NCBI GenBank assembly: GCA_947587925.1
Contig: CANPYF010000004.1
Coordinates: forward strand, 1-34,265
Length of the DNA: 34,265 nt
Origin: an uncultured Ruminococcus sp.
GTDB lineage: Bacteria > Bacillota > Clostridia > Oscillospirales > Ruminococcaceae
Reading direction: 5' to 3'
Positions 8,238-16,924 of the stretch are shown here, piece after piece (position 1 is the stretch's first letter; the number at the start of each line of letters is the position of its first letter). The position numbers and the translations under genes are program-made. The notes beneath the pieces are model-generated. The model did no database searches, was not told where the DNA came from, and worked only from the letters and a program-made list of their open reading frames with translations.

Positions 8238-10946
8238 ATGGCAAAAGAGGCTGATATTATCAGATCGGACAGCCGCGAATATACAATAATAAGGCTGCTT
8301 GGAAAAGGCGCTAATACCAATGCTTATCTTGCCGAATATAAGCAGGGTGAATTGACAGGCAAATGTATTTTAAAGGAATTTTCTCCGCACGAATCAAGCG
8401 ATAACGAGCGCGGCAAAGCGAATTTTATCGCTTCGGGCAAAATGCAGAATAAAATACGGCAGCTGTCGGCTCTGAATAATCAGACACCGCCTATAAACCG
8501 AATATTTGAAGCAAACGGTACGGTTTATATTGATACGGCTTGCTTTAACGGCAATACTCTTGACAAGCTTGACGGACTTGATCTGACGCAATATATGTCG
8601 ATATGCCGTTCAATTGCAAAAACTGTCGGATATTATCACAAGGAAGGTTATATCTGTCTTGATCTTAAACCCGAAAATATATTTATAATGCAAAACGCCC
8701 CCGACGATACGATAACGCAGCTTGTTGAATTTATTGATTTTGACAGCATACGCAGTCTTTCAAATAACGGCAATGAGATGTTTTTTCCCTATACGCCCGC
8801 ATGGGCAGCTCCCGAACAATCTTCACCTTGTTCTGTAAGAAAAATAAGCAAAGCCGCGGATATTTACGCTATTGGAGAGATAATTTTTTACATTTTGTTC
8901 GGACGTCATTCAGAGAATACGGAACACAGGGGATTTTCAAAATATTCATTTGAAGAATGTAAGCCCGAATACAGAAAATTCACCGCAAGACCTGACATTC
9001 AAGCGCTTTTTACGCGGCTGTTCAGGAATACGCTTCGTTCTTCTGCCGTCAACAGATTCAAAGATACGGAAGAAATAGTAAAACTGCTCGATACACTTAT
9101 TGCCGAAATAGAACGCAAGGACTATATTATTCCGTCAATTCCGTCAGCTTCTCCGAATTTTGTCGGAAGAGATGAGGAACTAAAACAGATAACGGAATTT
9201 TTGAAAAATGACCGCGTGTTGTTTATAACGGGAGTAGGCGGTATCGGCAAGAGTACGCTTGTCAAAAATTATATCAAGAAAAATAAGGCTGAATATGATA
9301 TAATAGTATATCTTGAATTTGACGGCGACATTAAACATACTTTTTGCGACGATCTTCAGCTTCAGATAAGTACGGTACGAAAAAGCGGCAATGAAAGTTT
9401 AGACGAATATTTTGTACGCAAGCTGACAAGCCTTAAATACATTTGCGGCGAAAAACAAGTGTTATTTATACTTGATAATTTTTATGGCAAGATAACAAAA
9501 GAGCTTAGTCGGATAATAAGCTGCGGTTATGATACATTTATAGTAACGAGGAATATGCCGCCTAAAAACAGCTTTGCGGTAATGGAGATAGGCTCGATAA
9601 CGAATAAAGCAGATTTGTTCAGACTTATCTCTGCTGACCTCGAAAGACAGCCGACAAAGGACGAAAGGCTTTGCTTTGATGAGATAATAATGCTTGTACA
9701 GGGTCACACGCTTGTTATAGAACTGATAGCGCGGCAGATCGCAGCGGGCAGGATAGATGTTCACACGGCTCTTGGACTTATCCGCGAAAAGGGATTTTCG
9801 CGCTTTTCTGATGAAAGGATAGGCAGTTATAAGGACGGAAAAGAGGTATACGACACGCTGTCGAATATTATTTCTGCAATGTTTGATATAAGCGATATGA
9901 GCGATACGGCAAGACATACGCTAAAACTCCTTGCCTTACTTAATGAGCGCGGACTTGAAAAAAGTCTCGTGCAGAGCTTTTTTCCCGACATCAGTTCTCA
10001 GACGCTCTCTTCTCTTTCTGCCGAAGGCTGGCTGTACTATGATGAACGTATCAGACTTCATTCCGTTATCGCCGAAACCGTTCGCGGTCAGCAATGGAAC
10101 GCTGATGATGTTACTGTTATGGAATATCACAAAAAAGCGATCGACATTTATGTGGGTATGGCGAATGCTTATCAGATCAAAAAAATACTGCATGAAGCCG
10201 ACCTTTTCAGAGAACAGCACCCGCGGCATATTATAACGGCAATGTATTATGATATGCTCGGCTGTTATTATGACACTTTAGCCGACGGCAGATATGTTCC
10301 CTACACTCAAGAAGAGGAAGATATTTTAATGAATTTGCTCGACGCTATGGACACAGCGATAGAACAAATGGAACTTTCGACCGACATCCGCCGCAAAAAA
10401 TACTTAAATCAATATTATTTGTCCATGGCGAGTATTCTGATACGAAGTGTTCCGGAACTTTTTTACGATGCCGCCGAACTGCTTGACAAGGTGTATAAAA
10501 ATATTGAGAAAAATAGTGACGACCACTGTTATTACTGTATGGTATCGGCTTGGTATCATACGCTCGCAAAGCCCGATATTAAAATAACAAAAAGTTTGAC
10601 CGAGCAGGCGGAGCAAATTGCAAAGCAGGTATTTAAAACTGATCTGGAAATAATTGATATTATTCACATTCCCACGGCAAATTGCTTTTTTTATCATAAC
10701 GATCTGCTCTTGGCAGAAAACAAAATAAAAGAAGCAATTGATCTGTGTGAAAATCATCCGAATATACTGCCATATATTGACAAAAAAGCGGAGCTTTTCA
10801 ATTGCTTGCTGGACATTTATTTTGAAATGGGTGATACCGCCGAATGCCGCAAGGTCATAAAAGAGATAGATATTATCAACGAAAAATACCGTGATGAAGG
10901 AATTTTCAGGGAGGTTTCTCCTGAGATACGGGAGCAAATCGAATAA
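8238..10946 (+). CDS. Ser/Thr protein kinase fused to an NB-ARC/STAND-like NTPase and helical (TPR-like) C-terminus
   Basis: Kinase: 'LLGKGANTNAYLAEY', 'CILKEF', 'YICLDLKPENIFI', 'EFIDFDSIRS', 'WAAPEQSS...ADIYAIGEIIFYIL'. STAND: 'FVGRDEELKQITEFL', Walker A 'ITGVGGIGKSTLVKNY', Walker B 'VLFILDNF', 'TFIVTRNMP', 'GHTLVIELIARQI', winged-helix-like 'LSAEGWLYYDERIRLHSVIAETVR'. Confidence 0.88.
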   Translation: MAKEADIIRSDSREYTIIRLLGKGANTNAYLAEYKQGELTGKCILKEFSPHESSDNERGKANFIASGKMQNKIRQLSALNNQTPPINRIFEANGTVYIDTACFNGNTLDKLDGLDLTQYMSICRSIAKTVGYYHKEGYICLDLKPENIFIMQNAPDDTITQLVEFIDFDSIRSLSNNGNEMFFPYTPAWAAPEQSSPCSVRKISKAADIYAIGEIIFYILFGRHSENTEHRGFSKYSFEECKPEYRKFTARPDIQALFTRLFRNTLRSSAVNRFKDTEEIVKLLDTLIAEIERKDYIIPSIPSASPNFVGRDEELKQITEFLKNDRVLFITGVGGIGKSTLVKNYIKKNKAEYDIIVYLEFDGDIKHTFCDDLQLQISTVRKSGNESLDEYFVRKLTSLKYICGEKQVLFILDNFYGKITKELSRIISCGYDTFIVTRNMPPKNSFAVMEIGSITNKADLFRLISADLERQPTKDERLCFDEIIMLVQGHTLVIELIARQIAAGRIDVHTALGLIREKGFSRFSDERIGSYKDGKEVYDTLSNIISAMFDISDMSDTARHTLKLLALLNERGLEKSLVQSFFPDISSQTLSSLSAEGWLYYDERIRLHSVIAETVRGQQWNADDVTVMEYHKKAIDIYVGMANAYQIKKILHEADLFREQHPRHIITAMYYDMLGCYYDTLADGRYVPYTQEEEDILMNLLDAMDTAIEQMELSTDIRRKKYLNQYYLSMASILIRSVPELFYDAAELLDKVYKNIEKNSDDHCYYCMVSAWYHTLAKPDIKITKSLTEQAEQIAKQVFKTDLEIIDIIHIPTANCFFYHNDLLLAENKIKEAIDLCENHPNILPYIDKKAELFNCLLDIYFEMGDTAECRKVIKEIDIINEKYRDEGIFREVSPEIREQIE

Positions 10947-10947
10947 T

Positions 10948-10984
10948 AAAGACAGCACTGTGTTATCCGCGCAGCGCTGTCTTT
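10948..10984. terminator. Terminator downstream of the kinase-STAND gene
   Basis: AAAGACAGCACTG ... CAGCGCTGTCTTT (one G:U pair), then CGTTTTATT. Confidence 0.75.
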
Positions 10985-10994
10985 CGTTTTATTA

Positions 10995-11858
10995 TTAAAA
11001 ATTTTGTTTATCGTCATTATAAGCGGCACATTCCTGCGCGAGAGTGCCAAGACACGGCTCAAAGCGGACGGAATACCACTGTTCTTCTCGTATCGGCAAT
11101 GTGGCTTTTATACATTCATGGGTAAATCTTACAGAAAGATCAAGCGCCTTATGAAGATCCATTCCGAGTGCAAGACCTCCCGAAAAAACGCCGGAAAAAA
11201 TATCGCCTGTGCTGTGATAATTTCCGCTTATATTTTCACAGAAAGAGGAATAGAACTCTCCGTTTTCGGCATTGCCTAAGATAGCGCCGTTATGCAGAGG
11301 ATCGGGCGAAGCGCCCGTCATAACAACAATTTTGCAGCCTATTGAAAAAAGGTCGGATATCATTTTGCGCAATTCATCTTCGCTGCGTCTTTCCTTGTAA
11401 TCAGTACCAAGCAGCAGGGCTGCTTCCGTTGAATTAGGAAGAATACAATCAGCTTGAGCGCAAAGCGTTTTCATAGACTTGACAAATTTTCCGTCAAATC
11501 CCGCATACATTTTCCCATTGTCGCCCATAACAGGATCAACGATAACAATAGTATTATCAGTCCTGAAATCATCAATAAAACGTTTTATCGTTTCGACCTG
11601 TTCACATGAACCGATATAACCTGTATAAATAGCGTCAAATTTAAGTCCGATCCTTTTCCAATGTTCAGCGATTTGGGGAATATCGGCTGTGAGGTCGCGA
11701 AAGGTATATCCTGTAAATCCTTCTCCCGTATGAGTGGAAAGGACAGCGGTCGGGATAACAGATGTTTCAACTCCCATTGCCGAAATAACAGGCAGCGCCG
11801 CTGTAAGAGAACATTTTCCAAAACAGGAAATGTCCTGAATCGTTACTAATCTTTTCAT
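10995..11858 (-). CDS. Pyridoxamine/pyridoxal kinase (PdxY-like, PfkB/ribokinase superfamily)
   Basis: 'VTIQDISCFGKCSLTAALPVISAMGVETSVIPTAVLSTHTG', 'IVDPVMGDNGKMY', 'ILPNSTEAALL', 'NYHSTGDIFSGVFSGGLALG'. Confidence 0.85.
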   Translation of the reverse strand: MKRLVTIQDISCFGKCSLTAALPVISAMGVETSVIPTAVLSTHTGEGFTGYTFRDLTADIPQIAEHWKRIGLKFDAIYTGYIGSCEQVETIKRFIDDFRTDNTIVIVDPVMGDNGKMYAGFDGKFVKSMKTLCAQADCILPNSTEAALLLGTDYKERRSEDELRKMISDLFSIGCKIVVMTGASPDPLHNGAILGNAENGEFYSSFCENISGNYHSTGDIFSGVFSGGLALGMDLHKALDLSVRFTHECIKATLPIREEQWYSVRFEPCLGTLAQECAAYNDDKQNF

Positions 11859-11920
11859 ATTTTTTCTCCTTTGAAATCTTATATTATTATACCATTTTCA
11901 AAGGAAAATGTCAAGAAAAA

Positions 11921-11947
11921 ACCGATGCCGCTTTTGACGACATCGGT
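11921..11947 (-). terminator. Terminator of the lacI-SBP-permease operon
   Basis: Minus strand ACCGATG ... CATCGGT followed by TTTTTTC. Confidence 0.75.
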
Positions 11948-11959
11948 ATGATTTTTTGA

Positions 11960-12835
11960 TTAGCCCTTAACAGCGCCGAGTGCGATACCGCGAATGATGA
12001 ACTTAGAAAGAATGAGATAAACGACCGCAACAGGTATGATCGAAATACCGATCGCCATGTATACAGCGCCCATATCGAACGAAGCATAGTCCGCACTGCG
12101 GATTATTCCGATAACGATAGGAAGTGTTCTCTTGTTCTTATCGCTGAGTATCAAAGCAGGAATGAAGTAGTTGTTCCAGCTTGTAACGAAGGTAAATATC
12201 ATCTGTACTGCAAGCGCAGGCTTGAGTATCGGCGTGACAAGTGAATTAAATGTCCTGAACTCGCCGCTTCCGTCAATTCGCGCCGCTTCAACTATTTCCA
12301 ACGGGAGCGAGCTGTCCATGTACTGCTTCATGAAGAAGAAGGTAGCAGGTGCTGCTATCGAAGGAACGATAAGCGGGATAAATGTGTCGGTGAGCTTCCA
12401 GCTGTTCATGAGGTTTACGAAACCGAGAGCCGATACCTGTGCAGGTACCATCATTATCATGAGTATGAATGTGAAAAGCGGCTTTCTGAGTCTGAAATCA
12501 TAAACGTGGATTGCATACGCGGTGAGCGCGGAGAAGTAAACTGACAGCAGTGAAGAAGTGAAGGAAATAATAAGGCTGTTCTTCAAGCTGTTGAGCATCT
12601 TCCAGTCATGTTTTGACATAACTGTTTTGAAGTTTTTAAAGAAGTAGTCGCCGGGTATCAGCGAGAATCCTTTCTGTATCTCGGTCGTTTCTCTTGTCAT
12701 GTTGACAAGCAAGATAGCAAACGGGATAAGCGCTATTACTGCGAAAAGTGAGAGGACAACGTAACAAACGATCCTTCTTATAAGCAGTGTACGGGAATTG
12801 CTTTGCTGACCAACCGCATCAACAGGAGCTGCCAT
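11960..12835 (-). CDS. Carbohydrate ABC transporter permease, MalG-like
   Basis: Multi-TM; EAA-loop region 'MDSSLPLEIVEAARIDGSGEFRTFNSLVTPILKPALAVQMIFTFVTSWNNYFIPALIL'. Confidence 0.92.
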   Translation of the reverse strand: MAAPVDAVGQQSNSRTLLIRRIVCYVVLSLFAVIALIPFAILLVNMTRETTEIQKGFSLIPGDYFFKNFKTVMSKHDWKMLNSLKNSLIISFTSSLLSVYFSALTAYAIHVYDFRLRKPLFTFILMIMMVPAQVSALGFVNLMNSWKLTDTFIPLIVPSIAAPATFFFMKQYMDSSLPLEIVEAARIDGSGEFRTFNSLVTPILKPALAVQMIFTFVTSWNNYFIPALILSDKNKRTLPIVIGIIRSADYASFDMGAVYMAIGISIIPVAVVYLILSKFIIRGIALGAVKG

Positions 12836-12837
12836 AA

Positions 12838-13779
12838 TTATTTACCTCCTTTCGCTGCAGGTTTTTTCTTTTTCTTAGGTTCTCTTTCCTGAACAGTAGC
12901 AAAGATAAGCAGACTGAGTACAGCCGCAACGATAAAGAGGATAACAGAAAGCGCACCCGCCATACCGTAGTTCTTGCTGACTGAAAGGTATCTCTGGAGA
13001 TACATTACGACTGTCATACTGGTTCTGTCGCAGCTAAGACCGTCCTTAGTGATTATCTGGGGAACGTCATACATCTGGAGACCGCCGATGAGAGAAGTAA
13101 TGAGAACGTAGAGAAGTATAGGTCTTATAAGCGGCAGAGTGATCTTGAAGAATGTCTGCGTCGGATTCGCGCCGTCTATCTGAGCGGACTCATAAAGAGA
13201 CGGGTCGATACCGTTTATCGCCGCCATAAGCATTATGGTCGTGTTACCGAACCACATAAGGAAGTTAATAAGCGCGATTATCGCTCTCTGTGAACCCGCA
13301 TGGGTGAAGAACATATAAGGCGCGTCTTTTCCGGTTATTGACATATAAATGCTGTTTACAGGACCGTTCTGTGAGAACATTGTGAAGAACAGCATACCCA
13401 TAGCGGCAGCCATGATTACGTTCGGAAGATAGAAAATAACCTTGTAGGCGCCGGTCTTGAGTTTAAGTCTGAGGTCGGTGAACCATGAAGCAAAAAGAAG
13501 TGAGAAGAAGATCTGGGGAATAAAGCCCGCGATCCAAAGAATGAAAGTATTTACAAAATACTTTCCAAGGTCGTTTTCTTCATCGAATATTGTACTGAAA
13601 TTCTGTAATCCGACGAAATTAGGACCGATCTGCTGGTAACCCATTACCGTGTAGTTCTCGAAAAGTGAGTTATAGAATGTGGACACCAGCGGAACTAACG
13701 TGAATATTGCAAAAACTATGAAAAAAGGTGCAATGAAAATATAACCCCATTTTGCATAGCTGACTGATTTTCTATGCAT
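12838..13779 (-). CDS. Carbohydrate ABC transporter permease, MalF-like
   Basis: Multi-TM; 'GIDPSLYESAQIDGANPTQTFFKITLPLIRPILLYVLITSLIGGLQMYDVPQIIT'. Confidence 0.92.
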   Translation of the reverse strand: MHRKSVSYAKWGYIFIAPFFIVFAIFTLVPLVSTFYNSLFENYTVMGYQQIGPNFVGLQNFSTIFDEENDLGKYFVNTFILWIAGFIPQIFFSLLFASWFTDLRLKLKTGAYKVIFYLPNVIMAAAMGMLFFTMFSQNGPVNSIYMSITGKDAPYMFFTHAGSQRAIIALINFLMWFGNTTIMLMAAINGIDPSLYESAQIDGANPTQTFFKITLPLIRPILLYVLITSLIGGLQMYDVPQIITKDGLSCDRTSMTVVMYLQRYLSVSKNYGMAGALSVILFIVAAVLSLLIFATVQEREPKKKKKPAAKGGK

Positions 13780-13824
13780 CCGATCACCCTCTTATAATTT
13801 TAACTATAGCATTATATTAGTTGA

Positions 13825-13852
13825 GATCGGAACGGGTTTCCCCGCCCCGATC
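13825..13852 (-). other. GC-rich intergenic hairpin between the SBP gene and permeases
   Basis: GATCGG-AA-CGGG-TTTC-CCCG-CC-CCGATC; flanking GTTG/CAAC extends the stem with one bulge; no T tract. Confidence 0.65.
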
Positions 13853-13887
13853 CAACATATTTTTATCTGTTTCTACTGTAGGTTAAA

Positions 13888-15408
13888 TTATTCTGTGGGT
13901 ACCTTCAGCTCAGGATACTTCTCAACTGCAGCCTTGTAGAAGTTTGCGATAGCATCTTCAACAGTAGCAGTGTTGCCGAGGTAGTAGTCCTTCATAGCAG
14001 CCTGGAATGACTCGTTAAGTCCCTGATCGTACGGTCCGAGTTTGGAAGCGTCGATCTTAGGAGCAGCTTCAGAGAACAGAGCGATGTGGTTCTGTCCGCC
14101 GAGGAAGTCGGAAGCAAAGTCAGCAGCAACTTCGTTCATACCGGAAATAGTGTTGGTGTAGTCCTGTGTACCATTGGTGATAGCAACCATGTTGTCCTTG
14201 TTGCAGGTGAGTTCTCTCATGATGTCAGCAACGGTGTCTGCATTGTCGGTGCCGTCAGCAGCGCACATCCAAGTACCGCCCCAGAAGTAAGCCTGAGGTC
14301 CGGGGCAAACTGCCCACTGTCCGAACAGATCATCACCGGCATAGCCCTTCAGAGTGAAGTCGATGCCCCATGTTGAATAGAAGAATCCGAATACCTTACC
14401 TGCTGAAGACTGGTCAGCGCACCACTGGTCATCCCAAAGTGAGGTCTTGTTGTTGTATCCGTTATCGGTGTAATTCTTGGTCTGGTCGATCCAAGTGAAG
14501 AAGGTATCGTCAATAACGATCTCCATGTTGGAGTTTACCCAAGCGTGAGAAACGTTGTTTGAGAAGGTTCTGTAAGAATCATCAAAGCTCGAAAGCATCT
14601 GATATCCGGCTTCCTTCATCTTAGCAGCGGTCTCGTCGAACTTAGTCCAGTCAGCAACAGCAGCCTGAACCTCTGTAGGATCGTCAGTTCCGAGAACTTC
14701 CTTAGCTATGTCGCGTCTGTAAGCGAACAGACCCGGAGTAGCCTGCCACGAAACGCCCTCGAGAGTGCCGTTAGAGTCGGTAACAACGTCCTTGGTGTAC
14801 TGATACTGATCAGCAAGCTCGTCATCAGTGATTCCGAGTTCTGAAACAGGCATTACATAAGGTCCGTTTACATATTTAAGAGCATAGTCAGCTTCGATAA
14901 GGAACATATCGATCTTATCGTCAGATCCTGCCTGTGCAGCAAGGTCGGTATCGAGCTTATTCTGATAAGCATTGTCAGCAGACGGAGTAGTAACCCAAAC
15001 GATCTCTGTTCCGTCAGTCAGATACTCATGCTCGCCTACTATGTAGTTGCCCTGGTCATCAACTTCACCGGTCATTCCGGAAGCGTCCTTGTCATATTTT
15101 GAATAGTAAGCACGAAGTCTGTTCTTGAACTCATCATTCCATGTGTAGATCTTGAGCTGCTTCTTGGAAGTATCGCTTCCTTCAGCGGTCTGCTCAATTC
15201 TGTCAGCCTTCTGCTGCTTGAGGTCGCCTACTTCCTGTGCCTTCTTGTTAGCAGCTTCGCTGTAGGTATAGGAAGAGCCGCCCTTGCCGCCGCTTCCGCC
15301 TTTTCCGCCGCTTCCGCTTTCGCCGTCTTTATCGCCGCAAGCTGTAAGAACAGATCCTGCAAGGCAAAGAGCAAGCGAACCTGCTAAAACTTTTTTAAAG
15401 TTTGCCAT
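13888..15408 (-). CDS. Extracellular sugar-binding lipoprotein of an ABC transporter
   Basis: Lipobox 'LAGSVLTACGDKDG'; family-1 SBP features ('MFLIEADYALKYV', 'GVSWQATPGLFAYRRDIAKEVLGTDDP', 'FFYSTWGIDFTL'); start at 15408 with AGGAGG upstream. Confidence 0.88.
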   Translation of the reverse strand: MANFKKVLAGSLALCLAGSVLTACGDKDGESGSGGKGGSGGKGGSSYTYSEAANKKAQEVGDLKQQKADRIEQTAEGSDTSKKQLKIYTWNDEFKNRLRAYYSKYDKDASGMTGEVDDQGNYIVGEHEYLTDGTEIVWVTTPSADNAYQNKLDTDLAAQAGSDDKIDMFLIEADYALKYVNGPYVMPVSELGITDDELADQYQYTKDVVTDSNGTLEGVSWQATPGLFAYRRDIAKEVLGTDDPTEVQAAVADWTKFDETAAKMKEAGYQMLSSFDDSYRTFSNNVSHAWVNSNMEIVIDDTFFTWIDQTKNYTDNGYNNKTSLWDDQWCADQSSAGKVFGFFYSTWGIDFTLKGYAGDDLFGQWAVCPGPQAYFWGGTWMCAADGTDNADTVADIMRELTCNKDNMVAITNGTQDYTNTISGMNEVAADFASDFLGGQNHIALFSEAAPKIDASKLGPYDQGLNESFQAAMKDYYLGNTATVEDAIANFYKAAVEKYPELKVPTE

Positions 15409-15449
15409 AATAAATTTCCTCCTTAAAAATCGCATTATGTGTATTCAAT

Positions 15450-15467
15450 CCGGATCGTATTATCCGG
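15450..15467 (-). other. Hairpin in the lacI-SBP intergenic region
   Basis: CCGGAT-CGTATT-ATCCGG inverted repeat. Confidence 0.5.
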
Positions 15468-15481
15468 TATTAATGCCTTTA

Positions 15482-16498
15482 TCATCTGCCGTTCGCCACA
15501 GACACCGATCTTCCTTCAAGCAGCCTTCCCTCGACCGTTATGACCTCGGAAAAACTTGAAGAGGGTTCTTCGATAGTCGATATAAGTTTTTTCGCAGCAA
15601 GTGAACCGATCATCTCAGTATTCTGTCTGTAGGTGGTAAGTTTCGGCTGTAAAAACTCCGCATAAGCTATCCCGTCATATCCGATAATTGATACATCTTC
15701 GGGTATTTTCAGACCGCAGTCGGCAACAGCATTATATCCGCCGATAGCCGAAAAATCATCCGGCATAAAAATACAAGTAGGCGGGTCGCTTTGTTTGAGC
15801 ATTTGCTTTGTCAGCTGATAGGTCGCCGCGGGACTGTGATATTCGGCGCTTACCAGCCGATCGGGTCTCACCTTTATGCCGAGATTCATGCAAGCTTTAC
15901 AGAAGCCGCTCAACCTTTTTTCCATTACAGCCGAACGTCTTCCCTGTATAAAAGCTATTTTTCTGTGACCTCTTTCCGCAGCATATCGGACAAGCTCTTC
16001 CATTCCCGATTCGTTGTTTGACACAACAGCCGAACGACATTCAAAAACATGGTCGATCGTTATAACAGGAAGATCGCCGTTTATCACCTCATAAACATCG
16101 GTATCGGAAAAGTCCGTGCATATGATCGCTATCCCGTCTACATTGCGGTATTTGCAATGCTCATATGCCGACATTTTAAGTACGCCGATATTTTTGTTGA
16201 TAAAAGTTATATCATATCCTCTGCTTTCAGCCTCGGTTTTAAAGCTGTTAAGTATTTTGGCAAAGAATTCATGAGTCAGACCGCTTCCCGCTTCCTCGTC
16301 AAACATTACGCCAATATTAAAGGTTCGCTTTGTTTTGAGCGCACGGGCTTGTGAATTTGGGAAATAACCCATTTCTCTTGCAGTTTTGATTATGCGTTCC
16401 TTAGTCGGAGCACTCACATCCTTATGGTCGTTGAGCGCCTTGCTGACTGTTGCTATCGAAACGCCGCAGCGAACGGAAATGTCCTTTAGTGAAACCAA
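15482..16498 (-). CDS. LacI-family transcriptional regulator
   Basis: 'VSLKDISVRCGVSIATVSKALNDHKDVSAPTKERIIKTAREMGYFPNSQARALKTKRTFNIGVMF' HTH plus periplasmic-binding-like effector domain. Confidence 0.95.
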   Translation of the reverse strand: MVSLKDISVRCGVSIATVSKALNDHKDVSAPTKERIIKTAREMGYFPNSQARALKTKRTFNIGVMFDEEAGSGLTHEFFAKILNSFKTEAESRGYDITFINKNIGVLKMSAYEHCKYRNVDGIAIICTDFSDTDVYEVINGDLPVITIDHVFECRSAVVSNNESGMEELVRYAAERGHRKIAFIQGRRSAVMEKRLSGFCKACMNLGIKVRPDRLVSAEYHSPAATYQLTKQMLKQSDPPTCIFMPDDFSAIGGYNAVADCGLKIPEDVSIIGYDGIAYAEFLQPKLTTYRQNTEMIGSLAAKKLISTIEEPSSSFSEVITVEGRLLEGRSVSVANGR

Positions 16499-16533
16499 CT
16501 TTGTTCCCCCATTCTCAGCGGCGCTTGCTGTCT

Positions 16534-16549
16534 AAACGTTTTCGCTGAA
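16534..16549. promoter_or_regulatory. LacI-type operator-like site 1
   Basis: AAACGTTTTCGCTGAA; about 36 bp upstream of the lacI start. Confidence 0.6.
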
Positions 16550-16598
16550 ATTTTCACTCCGCAGCCGCAGATGTTTGTACACGCGCAAATAAACCTGC

Positions 16599-16615
16599 GG
16601 AACGTTTCCGTTAAT
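16599..16615. promoter_or_regulatory. LacI-type operator-like site 2, overlapping the predicted transcription start
   Basis: GGAACGTTTCCGTTAAT; starts a few bp downstream of the -10 on the minus strand. Confidence 0.65.
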
Positions 16616-16618
16616 GAA

Positions 16619-16647
16619 ATTGTACAATAAAATCACGAAAAATGCAA
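16619..16647 (-). promoter_or_regulatory. Promoter of the lacI-SBP-permease operon
   Basis: Minus strand TTGCAT (16647-16642) - 17 nt - TACAAT (16624-16619). Confidence 0.7.
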
Positions 16648-16899
16648 GTCTTTTTGCGATTTTTTTTGCTATATGTAATAATTTATGGAGATTTGCACTA
16701 ACATTTAATCCTTATTTTGTGCATTACAACGAATAAAAAACGCCGTCTGAAACCATTTTGTAACCTTTGAGCGGTTGTAATTATGTTAACAAGCGATAAA
16801 ATTTTTTCTTTTCACATCGTCAAATTATACACATAGCAGCGCGGGTTCATGCAGATCTGATGTACATTTTAACAAAAAAGTCACCCTTCGCGATCAGCT

Positions 16900-16916
16900 A
16901 AAACGTTTTCGTTAAT
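16900..16916. promoter_or_regulatory. LacI-type operator-like site 3
   Basis: AAAACGTTTTCGTTAAT; 14/15 identical to site 2 over AACGTTTyCGTTAAT. Confidence 0.55.
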
Positions 16917-16924
16917 TTTATCCG

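Noticed and set aside
12171-12503. Plus-strand 110-aa ORF antisense to the MalG-like permease
   Set aside because: Shadow ORF of a clearly coding minus-strand frame; no SD or recognisable motif. The same applies to other antisense ORFs in the track (e.g. 340-765, 9462-9917, 10404-10958, 19534-19854, 21060-21611, 27127-27498)
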